The notes: generated by a model not told the origin, from the letters alone. Shown: positions 44,101 through 55,738, counted from the first letter of the stretch. The stretch: DNA of 64,000 nt from Antitrichia curtipendula (GCA_951230915.1 OX579638.1:16944696-17008695); one strand, 5' to 3'. A program made the numbers and translations.

Positions 44101-46066
44101 TATTTAGAAGTTTTTGAAACATTTTACTTTGCTAAAAAATATATTTTACATGAAATAATTGATTTTGATGAATTGTAAAATTTAAATTATAAATTTTTAT
44201 TGTAAATTTTTTGTTTTTTTATTGTCATTTTTATCCATGGAATGCAGATGGAAACAATTTGTACAGATGACATTGAAAGCAATGACGTTTCGTGTGTTCC
44301 CAATACTGAAGCTTTGGCAAACCGATTAAGGTGTTGCTTGCAGGTGCAACTCCTATTTGACCACCTATTTGCTCCAACAATTAAATTTATTTTGTGAAAA
44401 TAACATTGAAAAGTGATTTTGGTGCATGTAGGAAGCAGAGGAATTGCCAAAAGATGTGTCAAAGCTTCTTGATGAAAAACTCTTTGAATATAACACAAAG
44501 TTGATTCCAAGTGTTGAATTACTATACAAACAACTTGGAGTCAAGCATGCTCCTTTAACTCTAATCACTCCTCAGGTACTTTTTTACCCTTCAAAAATAA
44601 ATTGACGAATCCAATTAAATTGTTTAACGTGTAGTGTATCAACAAAAAGAAAAAATTAAAAAAATACATAAATTTACCAATAGAAAGAAGAAAAATTAAA
44701 CATAAACTTTAAAATAAAAATTATCTTTTTGGTTTCAGCACTTAGAATAGGAACTTTTTAAAATAATGATAACAATTTTTTTGATATTGGTAGATGTAAG
44801 CAAATTTTATTTTTAATTAAATAATAGAACTAAAGAATACAAGGTAGATCTATGGGATAGTGAAAATAATTTGATCATATGGACTACATTTTTGAATATT
44901 TTGTAGTTTGAAGTGCCTATGCCACCCTTGCAACCGGCAACATTTCCACCTTCATTGCAAGAGCCTCCTCCTCCAGCTTTGGATCTTTTTGATCTTGATG
45001 ATTGTTTTGCCTCTCCTTCTATTCGCCTTGCGCAACTTACTAATAAGGTTTATTTACTTCTCAATTGTATATAAATTCATACCAATGAACAATTCTTAAC
45101 CACTGATAAGGTTAATGCACATATTTTGAATGATGGACAAATTCTAATATTTTCATTGAATACATATGATTATTCATTTCATCCATAGAATTTGTTTTTG
45201 GATTTTCATGGAGTGGTTGCTTAATATTTTAAAATATAGATTTCAATGTTTAAGTAAATGTTTCATTATTAAAAAAAAGGCGTTTATGTTTTACTTGAAA
45301 AAGTGACACATCAAACACAATTTTATTAATGAATTATATAATTATTTTCTAATAAGCATCATTATTAGAACTTCACATTTTTAAATTCATGGCAGGTATT
45401 GTTACAAAATTGATTAATTTTTAATTTTCTATATAATTTAATTTTTAAAATGGATTTCAAAGTATTTTTGAAAATACTCTCAAATGGTTGGAGTAGCTAA
45501 AATTGTATATATATAATATGAAGGTTTATAGTGTTCAATTTTTATTAAATGCAATCAAATCATTATTGCCCAATATTTTGTTCCATAATATATTTTTAGA
45601 TTTGTTGAAATTTAAAGAAAACAATACACATTTACAAATTACACATCATTCATGTGATAAATTTTTATATTATTGTTCTAAGTTGTTTTGTTCTTTATTT
45701 TTTGTGCAGTGTAAGAGTGTTAGCAATAAAGACTTAAATTTTTATATAATAGAAGCTGCATCTATTCTTGGAATAACTCCTAAGGTATTAAATTTAAATC
45801 ATCTAAACTTCCAATAATTCTTTGATAGAACTTTGATCAACGAGAACTTGTTCTTAGATAGTTGTTCAAATTTATTAAGTTTGTATATTGATCATGATTA
45901 ACCTAAATACTTGTAGATTGTGGGAGTGGCAGAGAATTCAAGGGACGTGCCTAAGGCATTATTGGCTTATATTTGTCAAGAGCTTATTGACATGAAGAGA
46001 CGAAACATGGACTTGGAGCCTCCACAATCATGCACTTCTCCTTCAATCAATTCAGAGCTACCATAA
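41161..46066 (+). CDS. IFT52: Intraflagellar transport protein 52 (IFT52/OSM-6 homologue), 14 exons
   Basis: IFT-B core subunit needed to build cilia; here presumably used in motile sperm. Exons: 41161-41245, 41392-41461, 41702-41789, 42394-42531, 42647-42752, 42871-42881, 42935-42985, 43484-43631, 43754-43902, 44248-44343, 44432-44575, 44907-45047, 45710-45784, 45917-46066. All junctions are GT-AG and the phases join to 483 residues, against about 440-455 in animals and Chlamydomonas. Family signatures appear in order: ELYTPNQGYKRMVNKLRSSY; YLHPKEVLISDGIL; HIVYPYGATLSL (about 201-212); RMVVIGSACMFEDAWLDKED; LGVKHAPLTLITPQ; LQPATFPPSL, PPPPALDLFDLDDCF and RLAQLTNK; and LNFYIIEAASILGI. The N-terminal GIFT domain and the C-terminal partner-binding part are both present. 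The 11-nt exon is inferred from phase and homology. No frame break remains, so the gene looks functional. Confidence 0.93.
42871..42881 (+). other. IFT52: Inferred 11-nt microexon of IFT52
   Basis: Exon 5 ends in phase 1 and exon 7 is open only in phase 0, so they cannot be joined directly: T + TTTGCAAAA hits TAA within seven codons. The segment TTGATGAAATT lies between AG (42869-42870) and GT (42882-42883). It converts phase 1 to phase 0 and adds F-D-E-I (residues 163-166). Animal IFT52 has Ile-Ile-Asp-Glu at this place. The following intron would be only 53 nt. Confidence 0.7.
43990..44110. repeat. Repeat in IFT52 intron 9, shared with 48840-48940
   Basis: ATTCATAGGGAGGTCTTTTC, then ATGATTATTGTGACCACAT and GAGGCCTTCCAATGAAT, recurs in degenerate form at 48860-48920 (TATCATAGGGAGACCTCTAT, ATGATCACCGTAGCCAT, GAGACCTTCCTATGAAT). 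The outer blocks are inverted relative to each other, so a short MITE is plausible. Confidence 0.5.
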
Positions 46067-46754
46067 TTGAATAGACATTTGAATTGTGGTTGCTAGAGGT
46101 TTATCAATTTACAACCATATTGTGTTGCTTTTAAAAATTGAAGATATCCACTATTAATCTATTATAATGATCTTAGGCCATAATCCTATATGAAATAATT
46201 GAAAGGTGATCCATTTCAAGTAGTTTTATTTGAGAAGAACAATATTGCAAAAATTGACGAACTAGATGGTCTTTTCTACTTGTATATTTTTCTATTTGCA
46301 TGTGCTTACATTTATGAACTTCACCATTATGCCATAGAAAGAGGGACTTGCTAAACCACAAATGTATGAGTAAATTTGATATTGTAGGTTTTATATATGT
46401 TTAGAGGTTGCCATTACTAATATGTGTTTGCACTCCATCTATAATGATCCCCCTCATTCATTGGATACTTTTTGATCAAGTTACTTTCTCTATAAGTGCC
46501 CCCAAATAGTTGATGGACCAACCATACATCATCTTATTTCATCACAAAATAATCAAATGCAAGAATCTATCTAAATATAGTCCTAGAAGGTATTTTGAGG
46601 GACTCAATATAATCAATGATATAATTTACTTTGCCATTACAATTGAAGAGCAAATATGCAAACTTCTATATTACTAGTGTGTTGTGTGTCATTGCTACAT
46701 TCAAAATAAAAGGTAGTACTTAGAATGCAACGCATCCTTAAACATCAACGAGAC
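46067..46754. other. IFT52 3' flank, no further gene
   Basis: Untranslated and intergenic sequence after the IFT52 stop. No second gene or terminal repeat is seen. Confidence 0.5.
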
Positions 46755-47152
46755 TTAACCCTTAAACATCAACGAGGACATTTGGCATCCAATGGATTAT
46801 AGATAATCCTTCAAGTAGGATAGAAGTGCAACTATTCATCCTCAAAATTTTATTGTGAAAAGGGGAGGTCTTATATAGTAGTTTGACTACCAATGAGTGC
46901 TTTTGCAATTTTGTAAGCAAATGATTCACGTGGTAACCAAAGGGATGATTTCCATGGTCACCAGTCAATCCTTTTAATCCTTAAATGACAGGCTCATAAC
47001 CGTGGAAATCATTTGTTTTTCCTGCAAGCCGTAGATGATCTTCCCTTTTCCCACAAAATTTCAGGGATGAATAGTTGCACTTCTGTCCTACACAAGAGAT
47101 TATCTTGTCATTCATCGACCGCAAAACGTCCTCCTCGACGTTTATGGGTTAA
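46755..47152. mobile_element. TTAA-family element, short copy V
   Basis: Left TTAACCCTTAAACATCAACG then AGGACATTTGG; right CGTCCTCCTCGACGTTTATG then GGTTAA. About 398 bp with an inverted repeat of about 24 bp containing several differences. A second internal inversion links AGTGCAACTATTCATCC to GGATGAATAGTTGCACT. Related to 22610-22910. Confidence 0.75.
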
Positions 47153-47254
47153 AAATAAATGGATGGATTGTTGAGTTTTTTTTTGTGCTTTTCTGACCCT
47201 TATCAAACATACAAAATTCAAGACATTGCTCTTTATTTCTCCATGGCAATGGTC

Positions 47255-47334
47255 GGCAAGGGAGGATTGACCCCCGTATTGCCCCATGGAAGGAGTAAAA
47301 CATGGGACAATACAGGGGTCAATCCTCCCTGGCC
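47255..47334. mobile_element. MITE family R, 80-bp hairpin copy
   Basis: GGCAAGGGAGGATTGACCCC and its mirror GGGGTCAATCCTCCCTGGCC, with second-tier arms GTATTGCCCCATG and CATGGGACAATAC, leave a loop of about 12 bases. Flanks GCAATGGTC and GCAATGGCC look like a 9-bp target duplication with one change. Confidence 0.85.
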
Positions 47335-47390
47335 GCAATGGCCATTCTACATGAATAGCATCCACAATTTTAAGTGTCTTCCAAATGACT

Positions 47391-47802
47391 AAGGTAGTGT
47401 GCTCTAAAAGTGCCCATCTTCTTGAAACTGCCCCTATTTTTAGGTGAAGAATGGAGATGGGGTGATCCTTAAATGGACCAGTTTAGCAATTGAATGCATT
47501 GAGGAAAAATTGTTTTTCTATTGCAAGAGCCAATCATTGTCTTTGATTTCTGCACATCTCTTTACAAGTTGCAAGTGGACAGATTTTGGAAGACCTATGG
47601 TCACAAATAGGTGCCTATGCCCTGAATCTTTGAAAATTCATAAGTAATTCAAAAATGCTTGGAAAAATACAAAACCACTTGTGTTAGGTACCACATCTAT
47701 TTTTCTTTCTCTGAAAAATGATCTAAAAATATTGTCGTCCACGAAAGCCTGTGAAAAAGGAGGAACAGCCCTTAAATGGTCGCTTTAAGAGCATACTACC
47801 TT
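47391..47802. mobile_element. MITE family S
   Basis: Left AAGGTAGTGTGCTCTAAAAG then TGCCCATC; right GGTCGCTTTAAGAGCATACT then ACCTT. 412 bp. A truncated relative is at about 30593-30690 (AGTATACTCTGAAAGCGCCC). Non-coding. Confidence 0.75.
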
Positions 47803-49114
47803 ATTAGGGTTACCACAAAAACAAAGAATACACAAGAATCTGATACTTTAGGGCTGTCAGGTTTAAAGTTTAGATGAAACTTCACTTTGACCTGCGAATG
47901 TAAGTTACTGTAGCTCTGCATTCAGGATGCTCTGAGTTAGTGGCATCTCACCATCGCATCAAAGACTGAAATTAGGGTTCCATCATCCCCTTGACTGTGA
48001 CACTGTGTTTGTTAACTGCAAGTGGGTTCAGTTGCTTTAGGAGTTGTCTGTAAGATTAGGTCCGAACCCAAGTGCAAAAATCCTAAAATACTGGGTAAAC
48101 CTCTACCATATTGCCATATACCGACTATTTGCAATCCAGTCGGGCATGCCACTCAGTCGGGTATTCCAGTCGGTGGAAGCAGAATCACGACTTTTGATGA
48201 AGGGTTTTGACATTCATTCTTTTTGTTCCATTTGATAATACTTTGTTGGTAGAAATTGGTAGAAATTATTGGGAATGGATCCTAAGAAACTAGAATTTCG
48301 AGTTTCGGAAGGAGAAGCTGGCGATGGAGCAATTGGTTGTGGGGAGATGGGCGTAGCTGGAGTCGTCGTCGTTGAACTTTGAACGTATGTTTTTTTTGGG
48401 GGGCGAGAGAGGATTTGGTAGCGGAATGGTATTCTCAAGGCCATGCTGCTTCGTGCTCAGCGCAAGGTATGTCTTGTTGATCGTCATCCTCAATGGATCT
48501 GTTTCTATGGGTAGCGAGTAATTTGTAACTGCGACAAGTAGCAAGAGATCAAATTCGTATTTGTGTGGTTTGTATTAGTGGTTTTGGACGAGTGTTTGGA
48601 CACCATATTAAGCTGGAGTATGTTGGAAGAGGCTAACGTAGTTAGAATGTGTGTTGGACCGGGGTCGAATCCTAACTGGCTTGCTAATCATTCTATTTTT
48701 TCACAACATAAAAATACTCACCAACCTCACTAATCACAACATGTCACTGTGACGTAGTTTGAATCTGTCACAACCGTGCTCAGTCAATGATAGTGTCGCA
48801 AGTGTGCAGGATATTCTAAAATGTCATTCTAGCGAAAATCATAATAAAGAGGTCTGTAAATGTATCATAGGGAGACCTCTATATGATCACCGTAGCCATA
48901 AGGAGACCTTCCTATGAATCAAAGAGATGATTCTTTCATCATGCTATTTTATTATTCCTAAACTAATCAAATGTATTATCAATCCTGTTTCTGTGATTTG
49001 AGCAAGCTTTACGCCTGCTAACGGGCTGACTAAGAGTCTGAATTTCTCTCCCGTGGCTTGGATGCTCTCTTTTGATATGTCCCAAAGATTGAAATTAGTG
49101 CCCTTGCAAATTAG
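47803..49114. other. Upstream region of the F-box gene
   Basis: About 1.3 kb, GC-richer around 48000-48550, probably holding the promoter and untranslated leader of the F-box gene. No additional coding exon could be supported: the short open frames on either strand lack domains. Confidence 0.45.
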
Positions 49115-50995
49115 ATGCAGGTCAGTGACCCCTTTTCATCTAAGCAGCAAATTGTGCTCTCTCAATCAACACTGCTTGAAGTGCTTTCGCAAGCGTTACT
49201 TGAGGAGATTTTCAACAGGCTTGAGAACGCCAGTTTCATTGCCAGAGCCAGTTGTGTCTGCAAGAGTTTCAAGGAAGCTGGCAGGCGAGTCCGGTCAGCT
49301 CGGTTGATCTGTTTGAACGAGTATCATGTGACGGCCAGAGAGGGTGGTGAGCTCCATGACACGAAAGGTGCATCCAGCAGCACGTCCACTGCTGCGGTTA
49401 GTTCTGCCTGCTCTAGTGACGAGGAGGGGTCCTCATCTGGGGATGAGAGCACCGTGGTTGTGTTCAGGGACGTGGTTGTGTTCAGGGACGTGGTTGTGGA
49501 TTTCCTGAAGAACAAAGCGTACTTGCTTCAGCTGAGAATCGAAATTGAATCCAAGTTGCAGTCGAAGTCTGTTCCGGTTCTTGAGAGGCGGAGGACGGAT
49601 TTTTGGTTGAGCGATCCGTTCCATTTGAGGAGATGGGTGCCTTCTGTTCAAGCGACGTTGCTGCACTTGTGCATTGTGGATTATGGACAGCAGGCGATCA
49701 TGCGCAGAACCAGCATCCTCAAAATATTATCCCAGAACTGTGAGTTTGGACATGAGCTCTTGACCTGTATTCTATGGAGCGTTTGGGTCCATGAACTCCT
49801 GTCCTTGTGAAATTGTATCTTGCAGCCTCGGTGAAGGCTCCACATCTGTACATGAATTCTGTAAATAAGAACTATAGATTCATGTTGGGATAACTGCTTA
49901 CTGAATGACAGACACACTAATTGCACGTTTCATTTCTCGTCCGATCGATTTTAGGGTGTTTACAATTAGCGAGTACCAGAATATTGGAAGTTCATGATAA
50001 TGAGCTCCATCTTCTGAACCTAATTAAGATCTATTTTGATGTGGCCTATTTCATTTTGGCGTATTATTTTGACAGGCAACGTGCTGCAGACCTTGGATTT
50101 GCGGAACATGTTCATCGACTCCAGTGAGTTGGAAGACATGCCCAAGTTGACCAACTTCACATTGCGGTGCGTGAAGGTGATCGGCGATGCGTTGAATCAC
50201 ATCAACGCTCGCATGCGAAACTTATCCACATTGGCTCTTCTGGGCGTCTTTGGGGTCACTCATGCCCACCTGGACTTCCCAGCGATGAAGGTTTTATGCC
50301 TTGGTCTGTCGACGATAGCCAAGGACGTAAGCATGGAGCTGCCGAGCCTTGTGAAACTGCAGCTGAAGATCATGTGCCCCGAGAAGCTGTCCATCACTGC
50401 GAGGAGTCTGAAATACATGGCCTTCAATCTGGAGGTGAGAGACACGTGCAAGGTGGAGTTGCGGAACCTCCACAATTTGGAGGAGGTTCTTTATGGGGCC
50501 TCCAGTTTCGCCACCTTCTGGAGCCTTGTGGCCAGCAATGCCGACTTGAAGAAATTGTTTTTGGACATCCCCTGCATGGCGCTGGGCGAAGATGGGAATT
50601 GGCTGGGTGTTTTGAAGGGCATCCCACTGAGCCTTCCGATCTTCACCAACCTGCTTCTGTGTGAGAGACTTGGGGTTGTGAATATTGGGCCTGGTCTTTG
50701 GCACGTCATGGAAGTGAACTTGGAGCAGTTGTCAGCAGCGAAGAGCTGGCCTCCTTTCCATCGGCTCATCCTTCACATGATTCCTCAAAGCCTCGACGCT
50801 TGTCTCGCCATCCTGGAGATCCTGCTGAAGCCAACTCTGCTTTCTCTGGAGGTGCATGTCCACGCCAATAGTCCCGTCAACTACGAGACAATTGTGCCGG
50901 AAGTGAGGAAAGTCGTATCGTACTGTGGCTGGGGCATTGTCTTCAAACCATTCCGCTGGACAAAGAGCCTGAATTTCTCCTGTTTCAGCTTTTAG
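49115..50995 (+). CDS. F-box/LRR-like protein, 2 exons
   Basis: Likely substrate-recognition subunit of an SCF ubiquitin ligase. Exon 1 is 49115-49739 (donor AACT|GTGAGT) and exon 2 is 50076-50995 (acceptor TTGACAG|GC). The phase-1 join restores Cys in ILSQNC|NVLQTLDLRN, a leucine-rich-repeat-like strand, which strongly supports the junction. The product is 514 residues. The F-box lies at about 22-65 (LLEEIFNRLENASFIARASC, VCKSFKEAGRRV). A Ser/Glu/Asp-rich insert follows (about 86-120), then a duplicated VVVFRDVVVFRDVVV. The C-terminal half has irregular leucine-rich repeats (LTNFTLRC, LSTLALLGVF, LHNLEEVLYG, LKKLFLDIPC). The ATG chosen is the first in frame before the F-box; an ATGCAG|GTCAGT sequence there could also be read as a donor, so the true start might lie upstream. 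The target is unknown. Confidence 0.85.
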
Positions 50996-51518
50996 TGGGC
51001 TGGGGTGGCTTGTCAATGTTTACTTACGGGAGAGGACCATCCTGTCCCACATTGTTTTCTAGTTGATGGACCTATAGAATGGGATTGATGATTAAACCCA
51101 AGTTATTGACCTTTTCCATTTATGGGAAAATGAAACTTTTAGTGACTTTTCATCTGGTATTCATTTGGAAGACATGTCTAAGATGCTTGCTTGACAGTTC
51201 ATCCTTATGGTGTACTCCATTCTTGCAAAATTCTTTATGAGTTCAATAGAGGTAGCTTTTGATATCAAGAATATAGGTTGGGATTTCATGATTGATTGGT
51301 TCTTCCTTCTCCAAATCTTCAATTTTAGTTCATTCTAAACAATTTGGAATGAGTATTGTTGATTATGGATGCTTTCCCATGCCTTCAAAATGTTCTGTGG
51401 TCTTCTTCAACTATAAATAAAGGTTCGATGGCCTACATTATTCATCTATTATGTGCTTAAAATTTATTTTGAAGGTATTGTGATTTCTTAGTGTAGATGT
51501 GGAAGAGATGCAAGTTTG

Positions 51519-52471
51519 TTAACCCCTAAAGGTTTTTGACTATGTTTTCACAAAAAACGCTCCCAAACTGCCATTTCTAGTACAAGTACGAAATTTTGGA
51601 ATTTTTTTTTTTTTGGACACATGTAACCGTAGGATCTTGTAGTGAACTAGTTTGAGAAGATGTGGAAAAAATTTCAGAAATTTTCACCGTGTAGATTGCA
51701 AGATATTAGCATTTGAAGTGACAAAAACCCTTTTTTTGTCCCTGCGAAAAACCGGGCAGCTGCACTTCACATGGTCACATTTGTATGAAAAAATGTCCAA
51801 AATGGTGGTAACTCTTTGGATTCATTCTTCAAAGCAAGTTAGCTACATGCTTGAAAAATTTCAGATCATTTGGAATTGTACAACATATAGGAAAAAAATA
51901 GTAAGTAGAAAGAAGTAGAAAATGATTCAAAACACTAAATTGTTAAGGATTTAATTATGGAATTGAAAAATGTCAATCCAAACGATTGTAATGTTGTAAT
52001 AAACAATCTACACCTTGTGTTTATAATTTTTTCCAAAAATATTGAAAATTGAGTTAAATAAAGGACTTCAAAGTTTATTTTAGAGTAGAGATTCTATAAC
52101 TACCCGCAAACTACCCACAACTAAAATTCCTCCTAACTTTCATCTCATAAATCAAAGTGGAATGATTCAAAGCTTTCCTTGTGCACATAAATCTAGAGAA
52201 CCAATTTCAAATTTTTATTTTTCTAGAAAATGATTTTTGAAGAAGTTTTTTTTGCTGCCCGGGCTGCCCGCCGAACAATGAAAACTACATATCATACCAT
52301 AACTTTTTAACCATGTGGTCAAAAGTTATGAAAATTGTTGGGCCTTAAAGCTACTCCTTGGGCACATCTTGTGTGAAAATTTCAAAGAAAAAAAATAAAA
52401 ATTCCATTCGTGGTGAGCTGCCCCAAAACGCTATGTTGTCAAAAAACGGTGTTTGGTCCTTTAGGGGTTAA
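51519..52471. mobile_element. TTAA-family element, copy D
   Basis: Ends TTAACCCCTAAAGG and CCTTTAGGGGTTAA, 953 bp, inverted relative to copies C and E and almost identical to them. It lies about 520 bp past the F-box stop. Confidence 0.92.
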
Positions 52472-53480
52472 GTAGAGCACATCAAGGAAACTAGTTGAAT
52501 TTCAAGCTATTTTGTTTTTTTCAAGAGTTCAATGGAGGAAGAGGCTACAATATAAACATGAGTTGTGTAATGTTTGATTCTTACGAGCATGATATATTCA
52601 AATCTTGTGAAGAATTAATTACTTGTAGAAGAGGTGTATGAATCGGGCTCATCTAATATGGTATTGTAATGGATCATGTTTCAAGTGCCAAGATGAAATA
52701 GTTTACATGTGTGTTTTTGGGATATTGCCTTTTAAGGGATACTATGATAACAATTTTAAGTTTTTTTTACAAATGAAAATATTAATAAAGTAACAATATC
52801 AGAACTATGTGAAATCTAGTATGTGTTTGTCTTTGTGAATGCCCTTGAGCTTGTATAATGTCATTCAAGAATTAATTGTTGATAAATTATGTGGTTATCA
52901 ACAACTTGGTTGCCGGCAAATGAGATATTGTACAATGTTGGAATCAACAATTTCCTCATACTAGTGCAGTTTATAAAGCTCAAAAAAGAAAGATTGCTAT
53001 GAATTTATATTTCAATTTGCACGCCTCTAAAAGTCATGGAATTCCATTAAATTAACAAAATTGATGTTTGTTAGCTCAACATTGAAAGTGTGGAGGCTTT
53101 GCATTGAGAGTGAAGTTAATCTAAAGAAGTTTGAGTGCATACTTCCCTTGCTTGGAAAGCAAGCCAGTGCTATAGGGACAAAGCCTCTCATCGTGTACTT
53201 GCTTATTTTATATTTACATTTCAAGATGGCCGCCTTCCAAAATGCCTTTCTCATAAATATCCACCAACTAATATAACAAAACCAATAGCAAATTAAATGG
53301 ACTGGTCGTGCCCATTTCACAGCCAGGGTATCGAGCGGACATACAGTATTGTGTGCCTTTAATTTCGCTTGCTACGAGTCCAACTCTGATCTCGTCAGTC
53401 TGCTCAAGAAGAAACTCCAATCTATCTGATCTCGCAGGTAGGATTCTCGTGCCTATCTCGAGAGGAGGGATGAATGCTCC
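52472..53480. other. Intergenic region and promoter side of the acidic-protein gene
   Basis: AT-rich up to about 53290, then GC-richer. No gene is recognised before the TATA box at 53482. Confidence 0.5.
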
Positions 53481-53481
53481 C

Positions 53482-53488
53482 TATAAAA
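53482..53488 (+). promoter_or_regulatory. TATA box of the acidic repeat protein gene
   Basis: TATAAAA within CTCCCTATAAAACCC, about 140 bases before the inferred start codon at 53630. A transcription start near 53512-53520 would give a leader of about 110-120 nt. Confidence 0.65.
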
Positions 53489-53629
53489 CCCTTAGAAGTC
53501 CGTGGGGATACGCACACTTCCAAACTGTTTCTCCGCAACTTTCACAGCGGCAATCTCCGGCCTTAGCGTCTGCTCTCAGTCTCTCTATTGCACTGTGGTT
53601 GAGGGATCCACACGTTCTGCTTCATCACC

Positions 53630-55324
53630 ATGACGACTCTTCCGTAAGCTGCTTGCATGACCTTCTCCTCGGTGATGTCGGTCACATGAAATAGTAGATT
53701 AAATATATCCTTGCTTTTTCCTTTTCTTCGGTCAGGAAGAGAATTAGTTTTCTTTCTAATGAGTTCCTTGTGTACGTGTGTTCGGTGTTTTCGGAGGATA
53801 CCTGAATATATTCTTGGAATTGAAGCCTTGTCCATTGAAACATATATTTCCTCTTTGGGGCATAGCTGGTTAGAGCAATCTGCATGGGTTTCTTGCTTAA
53901 CCTAAGTCACGGTTTATTTCAAAGCTAGCGATTTGTAACTGCAGCTGAAAATGAACTCTTTTTATGCTTACTTTTGGAAAACGATATGAATTGTGTAGGG
54001 TATGGCATGGGTGCTATCTGTTTCCTTTAATTTCTCATGATGTTGATCGATTAAGTTTCCTGAATTCCGCGAAGAATAATTCACGGGTGATATATTACTT
54101 AGGGTTTCATTTTCCTTTCCTTGAGTCGGTTTATTCTAGCTAGCTGGCTGCTGGCCAATTAATACTAAAATACTGATCGACCTGCAAGCTAGTTCTGATT
54201 GAATCTCTTGCTGTAGGTTTGTGGACGGCAATGCTTCAGAAGACTTCGACTCGGAAGACTACGATTCGGAAGATTACTCCGATTGGACTGAAGCAGCGTC
54301 GGATTCCAACCTCGTCGAGTCGGTGTACTACGAAGTACTTCCGAACGTGTTGATCGACGAGTACGTGCCAGCACATGCTGCCCGTGTAATTGAAGCAGAA
54401 AATGAGATCGAACAGTCTGTTGTTGTAGAAGCCGTGGAATCAGATGCTACCTTCGAATCAGAAATTGCGGTCGAGTCGGTGCACGATGACGTCCTCCCGG
54501 ACGTGTTGATTGACGACTACGTGCCAGCACATGCTCCCCGTACAACTGAAGCAGAAAATGCGATCGAACAGTCTGTTGTTGGAGAAGCCGTGGAAGCAGC
54601 TGCTACCGTGGAATCAGAAATTGCGGTCGAAGAAGAGGAGGACATGATGAGCGAATGGTCTGAAGAAGAAGATGAGGTTGTGACCAGCGAAAGTTCGGAA
54701 GAAACTTGGGTTGAATCAGAAGATGAGGATGTGATTAGCGAATGGTCTGAAGAAGAAGATGAGGTTGTGACCAGCGAAAGTTCGGAAGAAACTTGGGTTG
54801 AATCAGAAGATGAGGATGTGATTAGCGAAGGATCTGAAGAAGCATCCGAAGACGAAGCTTGGGTTGCAGGCGAAGAAGGATGGACAATCCAAGACTCTGC
54901 AGATGCAAATGCTCCTTTTGAAGAAGAAGCTTGGTTTGCAGGCGAAGAAGCATCGACAATCCAAGGCCTTGCAGAATCAAATTCTCCCTTTGAAGAAGAA
55001 ATTTGGATTGCAGGTGAAGAAGCATTGACAATCCCGGGGACAATCCAAGACTTGGCAAACTTAAATGCTCTCTTTAAAGAAGAAAATTGGATTGCAGGCG
55101 AAGATGCGATGATCGAAGACTATGCAGGACTCTACACTCCTTCCGAAGTAGGAACTTTGTTTACAATCGAAGAGTCTGCAGAAGAAGCAGTGGAAGCAAT
55201 TACAACCATGATCACCATTCCTGCAGCAACGAGTCTGATCCCAGTCCCGACTCACGACTGGGAGGCCTTCTTTGTTTGTAGTCCTCCGACGGCCATGCTG
55301 CAGGAATGCCGCACTGCCCCTTGA
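53630..55324 (+). CDS. Very acidic, internally repeated protein of unknown function, 2 exons
   Basis: I do not recognise this protein. A tiny first coding exon (53630-53643, M-T-T-L plus two bases, donor CC|GTAAGC) joins exon 2 (54217-55324, acceptor GCTGTAG|G) in phase, giving 373 residues that begin MTTLPFVDGNASEDF. The composition is dominated by Glu, Asp, Ser and Ala. Three repeat types are visible: two units of about 50 residues carrying VLIDEYVPAHAA / VLIDDYVPAHAP and EIEQSVV / AIEQSVV; two identical 29-residue units around EWSEEEDEVVTSESSEETWV; and four WxAGEE units, three of them with a TIQ motif, of about 25-35 residues. There is no signal peptide, membrane segment or zinc-binding pattern. 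It is likely intrinsically disordered. The TATA box, strong donor and unbroken frame argue for a real gene. A stop-free repeat expansion in a non-coding repeat is less likely. Confidence 0.75.
54651..54824. repeat. Perfect 87-bp tandem duplication within the coding sequence
   Basis: Positions 54651-54737 and 54738-54824 appear identical base for base. The duplication is in frame (29 codons) and encodes the acidic EWSEEEDEVV-type unit. Perfect identity implies a very recent duplication or gene conversion. Confidence 0.9.
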
Positions 55325-55738
55325 CTGCCGTCGAGAATTTCTTCACTGAAGTCGCGCGATTTCGGATCCGTCTCCGCAGACCGCAGATTTATCAATTCTG
55401 TTCTGGGCAAGTCGGAGGCTACTGATGTAGATTGAATCATTGAAATCCCTTGCTTTAAATGTTCGTGAATATACAATTGTATTCACCATATCGTGAGAAG
55501 GGGCATGACTGAGTGATCGAGTGATTGCAAGAGTTCAGGAGTTCAAGCCTGCGAGGTGGACCTTTGAATCAGCGAATTATATTTCTTTTTTCTTTTTTTC
55601 TTTTTTGTTTAATTAAGTCATATGTATCGAGTTGGATCGATTAAATGACTCGCCAGGTGAACTTCGGCTCTTCGGTTTTGTTGTCTGTAAACTAGTTATG
55701 TCGACCTACCGAGATTGAAGTTGTAAATCAGCATGGAT

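Noticed and set aside
50167..50704. Overlapping open frames of 70-165 codons on both strands within the F-box second exon
   Set aside because: They are shadows of the GC-richer coding exon. The frame that splices from exon 1 and carries leucine-rich repeats is the real one.
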